In this document: one piece after another, positions 1 through 4,775 of the stretch
Position numbering within the stretch: the first letter of the stretch is position 1
How the letters are laid out: the number at the start of each line of letters is the position of its first letter
Source: Erysipelotrichia bacterium
GTDB lineage: Bacteria > Bacillota_I > Bacilli_A > Erysipelotrichales > Erysipelotrichaceae
Direction: 5' to 3'
NCBI GenBank assembly: GCA_009929095.1
Contig: SABF01000069.1
Coordinates: 1 to 7,570, forward strand
Length of the DNA: 7,570 nucleotides
Made by a program: the position numbers and the translations under genes
The notes under the pieces: generated by a model
The model's database searches: none
The model's input: the letters and a program-made list of their open reading frames with translations, nothing else
Told to the model about the DNA's origin: nothing

Positions 1-170
1 GTGTAGAGTGACCGACGATACCGCTTGATATACTGCAAGTGCCGCCGGCCCCAGATACCGATTGGGCGCTGTTCCGGCTCAACATCATGCAGGTCGCCCC
101 ACGGCAGGTGATAGTCGCCAACAAGGGTATAAGGGATACCGGTTTTCTCATCAATGATATGTGTCTCCAT
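1..170 (-). CDS. tnpV: TnpV-like transposon-encoded protein (N-terminal part, cut by window edge)
   Basis: The first 56 codons of a minus-strand gene run off the left edge of the window. The product starts METHIIDEKTGIPYTLVGDY and then reads LPWGDL, an acidic stretch, and PIGIWGRRHLQYIKRYRR. The pattern 'YTLxGDYxLP...PIGIWGxRHLxYLKxxR' is the N-terminal signature I know from TnpV proteins, small proteins of unknown biochemical role carried by mobile elements of gut Bacillota. The start is chosen because a perfect AGGAGG (179-184) lies 8 bases upstream. That ribosome binding site sits inside the end of the upstream 61-codon gene, whose stop is 3 bases before this ATG, so the two are probably translationally coupled. 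The stretch is richer in G+C (about 54% by count) than sampled parts of trmD (about 40%), which fits foreign origin. The family call is from memory of the motif; the molecular function is not known. Confidence 0.75.
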   Translation of the reverse strand, partial: METHIIDEKTGIPYTLVGDYHLPWGDLHDVEPEQRPIGIWGRRHLQYIKRYRRSLY

Positions 171-173
171 TGC

Positions 174-359
174 TCATGCCTCCTTATGGATTACGCTGAA
201 CCGTTTCGTTTTCGCATCAATTACTTTTAGAAAAATTATGTCTAAATCTTCCGTGTACTTGCCTTTGGATATTAGTTCATTACGCATCTCATTCAGGCAG
301 TTCACAACGATCCTTCGTTCAAAGGCGTCTAGTGCAATATGATATTTCTTTTTCATCAT
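174..359 (-). CDS. Small conserved mobile-element protein, 61 aa, unknown function
   Basis: A 61-residue charged protein beginning MMKKKYHIALDAFERRIVVN, with a predicted helical core (NCLNEMRNELISKGKYTEDLD) and a second segment IFLKVIDAKTKRFSVI. It has no signal peptide, membrane helix or cysteine motif. Proteins of this size and pattern (KKKYxIALxxxERxxVxxxLNExRNxLIxxGxYTxxxDxxLLKVxxAxTKK) are commonly found just upstream of tnpV on gut Bacillota mobile elements; this comes from memory, and no function is established. The start is supported by AGGGAGG at 364-370. Two adjacent ATGs (359-357 and 356-354) are possible; the first gives 61 residues. The TGA stop lies 3 bases before the tnpV start, so both form one cassette read from the promoter at 387-415. 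Confidence 0.75.
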   Translation of the reverse strand: MMKKKYHIALDAFERRIVVNCLNEMRNELISKGKYTEDLDIIFLKVIDAKTKRFSVIHKEA

Positions 360-386
360 TAAACCTCCCTAATAATTTCTGCCTAC

Positions 387-415
387 ATTGTAGGAGGGAA
401 GGCACGGGAAGTCGA
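387..415 (-). promoter_or_regulatory. Candidate sigma-A promoter of the small-gene/tnpV cassette
   Basis: On the minus strand TCGACT (410-415, four of six match to TTGACA) is followed by a 17-base spacer and TACAAT (387-392, five of six to TATAAT). Transcription would start near 380 and place AGGGAGG and the ATG at 359 a short leader downstream. The -10 lies inside a perfect 13-base palindrome (382-394, CCTACA-T-TGTAGG), a possible operator or leader hairpin. Predicted from sequence only. Confidence 0.45.
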
Positions 416-418
416 ATG

Positions 419-500
419 TGCGGATCAGAAGAAAATGAACGCAGACATGGAAAAACGCCATCTCGGTCAAATGACCAAGATGGCGTCTTTCTGATCTGCA
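419..500. repeat. 12-base inverted repeat enclosing the terminator hairpin
   Basis: TGCGGATCAGAA at 419-430 is the reverse complement of 489-500 except at one position, which would be a wobble pair on one strand. The arms flank the terminator-like stem at 455-486, so the block is a nested palindrome about 82 bases long. It lies between the tRNA and the tnpV cassette. It may be part of a mobile-element end or a structured RNA; the sequence alone does not decide. Confidence 0.5.
451..486 (-). terminator. Intrinsic terminator downstream of tRNA-Ala
   Basis: On the minus strand a stem of 14 positions (455-468 against 473-486) has one internal mismatch and a four-base loop (469-472). It is followed by a run of T (complement of the A tract at 451-455). 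It sits about 78 bases beyond the tRNA 3' end, so it would stop trmD/tRNA transcription before the tnpV cassette. The plus strand has a weaker tail (TCTTTCT), so some two-way action is possible. Confidence 0.6.
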
Positions 501-506
501 TCAGAG

Positions 507-549
507 CGGACACCTGACGGCGAAACCGCCGGCAAAACAATAGGTGTTC
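507..549. repeat. Nested hairpin between tRNA-Ala and the terminator
   Basis: ACACCT (510-515) pairs with AGGTGT (542-547). Inside it, CGGCG (518-522) pairs with CGCCG (527-531) around the loop AAAC. Together they form a two-tier, G+C-rich hairpin in the tRNA trailer, read through by any transcript from the tRNA promoter. It could help 3' processing of the tRNA precursor, slow polymerase, or belong to the mobile-element end. No known RNA family is recognised. Confidence 0.4.
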
Positions 550-563
550 GTCCAATACACATT

Positions 564-639
564 TGGTGGAGACGAAGAGGATCGAACTCTCGACCTTACG
601 GATGCGAACCGTACGCTCTCCCAGCTGAGCTACGCCCCC
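564..639 (-). tRNA. tRNA-Ala, anticodon CGC, CCA encoded
   Basis: A 76-base minus-strand cloverleaf can be folded by hand. The acceptor GGGGGCG pairs with CGTCTCC, with G:U pairs at 3:70 and 5:68. The D arm is GCTC/GAGC with loop AGCTGGGA. The anticodon stem TACGG/CCGTA holds loop TTCGCAT. The variable loop is AGGTC. The T arm is GAGAG/CTCTT with TTCGATC. Discriminator A and an encoded CCA complete it. Loop position 34-36 reads CGC, which decodes GCG (Ala). The G3:U70 pair is the known identity element for alanyl-tRNA synthetase, so the assignment has two independent supports. The gene lies 29 bases after the trmD stop on the same strand and has its own likely promoter. Its 3' end faces the mobile-element genes, and tRNA 3' ends are common integration sites. 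Confidence 0.95.
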
Positions 640-656
640 GTTATTTCAACGGTAAA

Positions 657-665
657 ATTGTATCA
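657..665 (-). promoter_or_regulatory. Extended -10 promoter of tRNA-Ala
   Basis: TGATACAAT on the minus strand matches the extended -10 form TGnTATAAT with one change. It overlaps the spacer right after the trmD stop codon (669-671). Initiation would fall near 650, about ten bases before the mature tRNA 5' end, a normal tRNA leader. No convincing -35 is present, which extended -10 promoters tolerate. Read-through from trmD is also possible because no terminator separates them. Confidence 0.45.
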
Positions 666-668
666 CAG

Positions 669-1403
669 TCAGTTGGGATTCGGCAGATGTTCTTCCATCT
701 GAATTTCATTCAGAAGATTCAGTTCTTCCTCAGTCAGTGTTCTGTTTGCTAAAAGATCAGGACGTTTGTGAAGTGTTCTTCTGAGAGACTCTTTCAGGCG
801 CCATATTCGGATGCGCTCATTATGGCCGGAAAGAAGCACTTCTGGTACTGATTTTCCTTTAAATTCTCTTGGTTTAGTATACTGCGGATACTCCAGCAGT
901 CCATTTTCAAAGGATTCTTCTTTTGTGCTGGTATCTCGAATGGTTCCGCATAATCTGGCAATGGAATCAATCATAGCCATTGCGGGAATCTCACCTCCGG
1001 ATAAAATGTAGTCTCCAGCCGAGATTTCTTCATCTGCTTCTGCTTCAATCCTCGCATCTATTCCTTCATAATGGCCGCAGATCAGAATCAGGTGGTTTTG
1101 TGCAATCAGCTCATGTGCTTTCTTCTGGGTATAGGAGGTTCCCTGAGGACTGATCAGAACAGTATGACTGCTGCTGTTTCGGACAGTGTTCAGTGCATTC
1201 ATGATCGGTTCGCACTTGAGGATCATACCAGCCCCGCCGCCATAGGGAGAATCATCAATATGACGAAAGCTTCCGTCAGAGTGCTGTTTGATATCAATCA
1301 GTTCAATTTGCAGCAGGTTACGATCTGAAGCTCGACGAATGATTGGCCCATTCAGGAAACTATCGAATAGTTCTGGAAACATGGTAATCACACTGATGCG
1401 CAT
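669..1403 (-). CDS. trmD: tRNA (guanine37-N1)-methyltransferase TrmD, divergent active-site region
   Basis: A 244-residue SpoU-TrmD (SPOUT) methyltransferase that in this family transfers a methyl group from AdoMet to N1 of G37 in tRNAs with G36, preventing +1 frameshifts. It works as a cytosolic homodimer with a trefoil knot. Visible motifs are MRISVITMFPELF (1-13), SPYGGGAGM (52-60), SPQG (85-88), CGHYEGIDARI (109-119), SAGDYILSGGE (128-138), YPQYTKPREFKG (172-183) and the C-terminal WRLKESLRRT. The ATG at 1403 gives the family's usual N-terminus and has AGAGGA five bases away. An in-frame extension to 1550 adds 49 non-family residues without a ribosome binding site. Odd points: the position of the catalytic Asp (Asp169 in E. 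coli, in 'EDSF') is Glu163 here; the linker before it is about two residues shorter and lacks the usual PGV; and the usual 'SGNH' reads SGHN. rimM is not seen upstream, and a tRNA rather than rplS follows. Identity as TrmD is firm; full activity is less certain. Confidence 0.93.
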   Translation of the reverse strand: MRISVITMFPELFDSFLNGPIIRRASDRNLLQIELIDIKQHSDGSFRHIDDSPYGGGAGMILKCEPIMNALNTVRNSSSHTVLISPQGTSYTQKKAHELIAQNHLILICGHYEGIDARIEAEADEEISAGDYILSGGEIPAMAMIDSIARLCGTIRDTSTKEESFENGLLEYPQYTKPREFKGKSVPEVLLSGHNERIRIWRLKESLRRTLHKRPDLLANRTLTEEELNLLNEIQMEEHLPNPN

Positions 1404-1408
1404 GACAG

Positions 1409-1414
1409 TCCTCT
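1409..1414 (-). promoter_or_regulatory. Ribosome binding site fixing the trmD start
   Basis: AGAGGA on the minus strand lies five bases before the ATG at 1401-1403. This site favours the 244-residue form over the 293-residue reading that starts at 1550, which has no such sequence upstream. Confidence 0.6.
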
Positions 1415-1548
1415 TTTCTTTCGTGTTAATTCTATCGCGGGCTGATGTATTTGGATCATCGGAATCTGGCTGAATTGCGTCATTCAGCAATTGATATGTG
1501 ATTTTACCATTGATTCTGCAAAGCCGCAGATAAAGGTCCGTCTTCAGC

Positions 1549-1578
1549 ATTATGCCATACGATTATTCCGTATTTGAA
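1549..1578 (-). promoter_or_regulatory. Weak candidate promoter for trmD
   Basis: On the minus strand TTCAAA (1573-1578, four of six to TTGACA), an 18-base spacer and CATAAT (1549-1554, five of six to TATAAT) would start a transcript near 1542, giving trmD a leader of about 140 bases. The match is modest, but it is the best seen upstream of trmD. Confidence 0.25.
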
Positions 1579-1771
1579 CGTACTGGAAGTGAGAATACAG
1601 TGAACTCCGGCTGCTTATCCAGGAAATCGAATGTTTCAGTGCATTCAGCAGTTTATAAATATGAGCAGATCAATCGGCTTTGAAGATGCTGACCGATCTC
1701 ATTGCTGGTATGAAAGCTTTGTCATCTGAGAGTCGACTTTTCTGGTATTCTTTCCTGGGGAGGATTTCTTT

Positions 1772-3709
1772 ATGTCTGTGGAAGAATACTTGAATGCGAG
1801 ACGATCTGGAGAACGTGCATTTCGCAGAGCACAGTTTGAAAACAGAGATCCATATCTAGGCTGCCTGGATCTGCTGCTAAAGGACAGGAAGACAGTTGGC
1901 GAATCCCGTGTGGCAATTATGGAAATCCCGCTTTCTATGGTGGTTGGTACCGTAACCGATGGCAGACGCAGAACGTTTGCTGATAATTTTATGCCGATTA
2001 TGGAGAAGGACTGTGAGTTTGCGAGAAAATGGTCCAGTCTGTATGACATTCAGGAAGAAGAAGGAATTCGGGATGCTGTTAAGGTGTATGAATATATGCA
2101 CCGGTTTTATGTTCAGGAAGGAAACAAACGTGTCTCTGTTCTGAAATATTTGGATGTTCCTTCCATCAGTGCCGACGTGACGAGAATACTGCCGGAACGA
2201 ACAGACGATAAAGAGGTTCAGTGCTACTATGAGTTTCTTGAGTTCTTTAAAGTGGCACCGTTCTATGATATTGAATTTTCTAAACCTGGAGCCTATCTGA
2301 AATTTGCATCTCTGATCGGGCGTGATCTTGAGGAGCCCTGGCCTGCTGACCTGATCAACGTGGTACGCGGCGCCTATTTCCGTTTTGCGAGCGTATACAG
2401 CAGCAGAGCCGGAAGGAAGATGAGTATAACAACCGGCGATGCTTTTCTGATGTATCTGATGATCTATCAGTTTGACTCGCTGCTGGACTACAGCCGTGAC
2501 AGCATTGCCAAACGGCTGGAAGGAATCTGGAATGAACTGCTGGTGGAGAATAACGGACAGGAGATTGTGCTTCAGGAAAATCCCGGGCCGGATATGAACC
2601 AGAGCTTTCTTGCCGGACTGCTGAACAGGCCTTTGATGTTTACGGAGAAACACCCGATGAAGGCGGCTTTCCTCTATGAAAAGAGTCTTGGAATTTCCGG
2701 CTGGGCCAGTGATCATGACATCGGCCGAATTGCCATGGAACATTACTACGAGGGATTGATTCATACCTGGTATTACGAAAACTGCAATGATGATGAAAAG
2801 ATTCAGAATGCCATTGAAGACGCAGTTGCCAAGGGAGCAGATGTTATATTCACCACAACAGCTTCGGCGATGACTGTCACGATCCGGGAAGCAGTGAAAT
2901 ATCCAAAGGTTCGTTTTGCCAACTGCTCAGTACTTCTGCCATCCAATGCAGTGCGTACTTATAATATGCGCGAATATGAAGTGAAGTTTCTTATGGGGGT
3001 ATTGGCAGCGGTGTATTCGGAAAATCATAAAGTCGGGTATCTTGCGACACGTCCCTCTTACGGTGTGCTGTCAGGCATCAATGCTTTCGCAGTCGGTGCC
3101 GGTATGATTGATCCCGAGATCAAAGTTTATCTTGGCTGGGAAGGATTGAAGGAATTCGACTGGAAACGAATGCTCAATGAACATGAAATCTCTGTCTATG
3201 CCGGATTGGATCTGACGTTCGACGGCGGTGATTGTCCTGACTATGGTTTGGTAAAGACAGATCAGAATGGAAATATCATCCATCTGGCTTCACCGATTCG
3301 CAACTGGACCAGATACTATGAACGCATTGCGAGGTCGATTCTTGATGGCAGCTGGGACAATGTCAGAAAGCCCAGAAAGGACCAGGCGCTAAATGAGTGG
3401 TGGGGTCTTTCTGCAGGAGTCATTGACATCAATCTCTCTGATTCGCTTTCCTACTATTCCGCAAGATTGATTGAAGTATTTCGCAATGGCATCGTCAGCG
3501 GTGCACTGGATCCTTTCAGCGGGGAACTGCACAGTCAGCAGAGTCTGATTCAGCCAGCCGGATCAAATCGCATGGAAAGCAGTGAGATTATCAGGATGAA
3601 CTGGCTGAATGATAATGTTATCGGCCGCATTCCGCTATTTGATGAACTCTCTATGCATTCTCAGAAACAGCTCGAAGGTGATGGAGTAATCAAGGGAGTT
3701 CGCGTATGA
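1772..3709 (+). CDS. Cytosolic ParB/sulfiredoxin-like domain fused to a BMP-type binding-protein domain
   Basis: A 645-residue protein of at least two domains. Residues about 46-140 look like a ParB/sulfiredoxin fold: 'EIPLSMVVGT', then R65-R67, then 'FYVQEGNKRVSVLKYL' (112-127), whose EGNKR matches the ParB-type GxxR box. A helical linker spans about 170-280. Residues about 296-580 match the BMP/Med/PnrA family (nucleoside-binding lipoprotein fold): AAFLYEKSLGISGWASDHD, ADVIFTTTAS (356-365), FANCS, KFLMGVLAA, VGYLA, 'GINAFAVGAGMIDP' (435-448) and the closing FRNGIVSGALDPFSGEL. Unlike transported BMP proteins it has no signal peptide or lipobox, so it should stay in the cytosol as a ligand sensor. 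I recall similar long proteins in gut Bacillota annotated simply as BMP family proteins. The start is set by GGGGAGGA at 1757-1764. Its stop overlaps the next gene by ATGA, implying coupled translation with a phosphoesterase. Ligand and activity are unknown; a nucleoside or nucleotide ligand is inference from the fold. Confidence 0.85.
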   Translation: MSVEEYLNARRSGERAFRRAQFENRDPYLGCLDLLLKDRKTVGESRVAIMEIPLSMVVGTVTDGRRRTFADNFMPIMEKDCEFARKWSSLYDIQEEEGIRDAVKVYEYMHRFYVQEGNKRVSVLKYLDVPSISADVTRILPERTDDKEVQCYYEFLEFFKVAPFYDIEFSKPGAYLKFASLIGRDLEEPWPADLINVVRGAYFRFASVYSSRAGRKMSITTGDAFLMYLMIYQFDSLLDYSRDSIAKRLEGIWNELLVENNGQEIVLQENPGPDMNQSFLAGLLNRPLMFTEKHPMKAAFLYEKSLGISGWASDHDIGRIAMEHYYEGLIHTWYYENCNDDEKIQNAIEDAVAKGADVIFTTTASAMTVTIREAVKYPKVRFANCSVLLPSNAVRTYNMREYEVKFLMGVLAAVYSENHKVGYLATRPSYGVLSGINAFAVGAGMIDPEIKVYLGWEGLKEFDWKRMLNEHEISVYAGLDLTFDGGDCPDYGLVKTDQNGNIIHLASPIRNWTRYYERIARSILDGSWDNVRKPRKDQALNEWWGLSAGVIDINLSDSLSYYSARLIEVFRNGIVSGALDPFSGELHSQQSLIQPAGSNRMESSEIIRMNWLNDNVIGRIPLFDELSMHSQKQLEGDGVIKGVRV

Positions 3710-4380
3710 AACTACTGCTGGTTGCGGACAAAGAGGAAAGAAGTCTCTGGGATTATTACACTAAAGATAAAACGGAAGGTGTGAATCTGATTCTTTCCTG
3801 CGGAGATCTGGATCCTGATTATCTGCAGTTTCTGACAACAATGGTAAATCGGCCTCTTCTTTATGTGCGCGGCAATCATGACGGGGTATATGATCGCAGA
3901 CCGCCATCTGGCTGTGATGACATTGATGATGAAGTATTTAATTACCATGGTCTGCGGATTCTTGGCTTAGGCGGATCATTCCGCTATCGTGACAGTGAAG
4001 ATATGTATACAGAAGAAGAGATGGCTAAGCGGATTCGCAAACTAAGCGGAACGCTTTCATATACCGGAGGTTTTGATATTCTTCTGACACATGCCCCGGC
4101 AGCTGGGTATGGTGATATGGAAGATATGCCGCATCGTGGCTTTGAGTGCTTCAATGCATTGCTGGAAAAATGGAAACCGGCTTACATGATTCACGGTCAT
4201 GTACATCAGGAATATGGAGATTTTCAAAGATCATGCGAACATTCGTCTGGCACAAAGATCATCAACGCCTGCGGTCATGTCATGATTGATATCAGCCAGG
4301 ATGAATATCCGGAAGAAGGCAAAACCGGATCAGCATTTTATGACTGGCAGATAATTCGCAGACGAAAGAGAAGTCACTGA
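3706..4380 (+). CDS. Calcineurin-like metallophosphoesterase with DxE first motif
   Basis: A 224-residue cytosolic protein of the metallophosphoesterase superfamily, which uses two metal ions to cut phosphomonoesters or phosphodiesters. Motifs in order: D8-K-E10 (usually DxH), G33-D34, GNHD (56-59), H129 in LLTHAP, and GHVH (164-167). All metal ligands except the first-motif His are in place; Glu at that position can still bind metal, and I recall SDEE-type starts in close clostridial relatives, so it is probably a subfamily trait rather than damage. The start ATG overlaps the upstream stop (ATGA) with AGGGAG at 3693-3698, so translation is coupled to the BMP-like protein. A tail of basic residues (RRRKRSH) ends the protein. 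The substrate is unknown; the pairing suggests it acts on, or is controlled by, the ligand sensed by the upstream protein, which is inference. Confidence 0.88.
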   Translation: MKLLLVADKEERSLWDYYTKDKTEGVNLILSCGDLDPDYLQFLTTMVNRPLLYVRGNHDGVYDRRPPSGCDDIDDEVFNYHGLRILGLGGSFRYRDSEDMYTEEEMAKRIRKLSGTLSYTGGFDILLTHAPAAGYGDMEDMPHRGFECFNALLEKWKPAYMIHGHVHQEYGDFQRSCEHSSGTKIINACGHVMIDISQDEYPEEGKTGSAFYDWQIIRRRKRSH

Positions 4381-4440
4381 TAGATGCAGTTCTTCATGTT
4401 TCATAGTAGAATTAAACTGATTTAGAAGAGGTAATCATAA

Positions 4441-4695
4441 ATGGAGAAAAGAACATTCCGCGCTGAACGGCGCAGCTATGAAATGTGCGAAGAATTCAAA
4501 TGCATCTATGCAGACGACGAGGATTGCAAAGTAGTCGGAGACCGCAAAAAAGCCGTCTCTGAATGTCCGGCAAAGCTGGTTTACTGTGCCAAGGCGAACT
4601 GTTCGCACTGTTCCAAGTTTAAAACTGAAATATGCCCAAGAGAACATAAGAAGACAGTTGTCGTAACAAAGGAAACAACAGATCAGAAAAAGTGA
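4441..4695 (+). CDS. Small eight-cysteine protein, 84 aa, unknown function
   Basis: A hydrophilic 84-residue protein with eight cysteines at 16, 21, 29, 42, 49, 54, 57 and 65, including a CxxC at 54-57 (NCSHCSK), and a lysine-rich tail with no cysteine. There is no signal peptide or membrane helix, so a cytosolic metal-binding role (zinc or iron-sulfur) is more likely than disulfides; this is inference, and no family is recognised. AGAAGAGG at 4424-4431 lies nine bases before the ATG. The gene follows the phosphoesterase by 60 bases on the same strand. A TAGAAT (4407-4412) could be a -10 but has no good -35, so it is probably the third gene of the operon. It ends 13 bases before the terminator stem. 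Codon pattern and the clean ribosome binding site support a real gene. Confidence 0.75.
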   Translation: MEKRTFRAERRSYEMCEEFKCIYADDEDCKVVGDRKKAVSECPAKLVYCAKANCSHCSKFKTEICPREHKKTVVVTKETTDQKK

Positions 4696-4703
4696 GGCAG
4701 ATC

Positions 4704-4760
4704 AAAAAGAAGGCGTTTCATCATCAGTGAAGTATCTCTGATGATTGAATGCCTTCTTTT
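4704..4760. terminator. Bidirectional intrinsic terminator between convergent genes
   Basis: A 19-position stem (4709-4727 against 4738-4756) with two wobble pairs and one mismatch closes a ten-base loop. It is preceded by AAAAA (4704-4708) and followed by TTTT (4757-4760), so it works as an intrinsic terminator on both strands. It ends the 1772-4695 operon and the HD-GYP gene, whose stop is at 4776. Confidence 0.88.
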
Positions 4761-4775
4761 ATGCTGAAACAATAA

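Larger units (their letters stand above)
1404..1771. other. Noncoding gap between divergent trmD and the BMP-like gene
   Basis: This 368-base stretch must hold the control regions of two divergent units. It contains a short hairpin at 1469-1488 (GCTGAAT, loop TGCGTC, ATTCAGC), a weak trmD promoter candidate at 1549-1578, and an AT-rich patch (1652-1660, TTTATAAAT) that could be a -10 for the rightward operon but lacks a matching -35. A 43-codon plus-strand frame (1552-1683) has no ribosome binding site and resembles nothing I recognise. No RNA gene or riboswitch motif was recognised. Confidence 0.5.

Noticed and set aside
319..555. 78-codon minus-strand frame between the tRNA and the tnpV cassette
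   Set aside because: It runs through the terminator and hairpins and overlaps the start of the better-supported 61-codon gene; no ribosome binding site was seen.
1404..1550. In-frame extension of trmD giving a 293-residue protein
   Set aside because: The 49 extra residues do not resemble TrmD, the ATG at 1550 has no ribosome binding site, and the ATG at 1403 has one and gives the family's usual start.
1640..1665. TTTATAAAT patch as promoter of the BMP-like operon
   Set aside because: The -10 match is fair, but no acceptable -35 or extended -10 is present at the right distance, so it was not listed as a promoter.
1552..1683. 43-codon plus-strand frame in the trmD/BMP gap
   Set aside because: No ribosome binding site, no recognisable product, and it overlaps the weak trmD promoter region.
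1877..2764. Long 295-codon frame on the minus strand
   Set aside because: It lies wholly opposite the BMP-like gene, has a composition rich in His, Gln and Arg with no family motif, and is best explained as a shadow of the coding strand.
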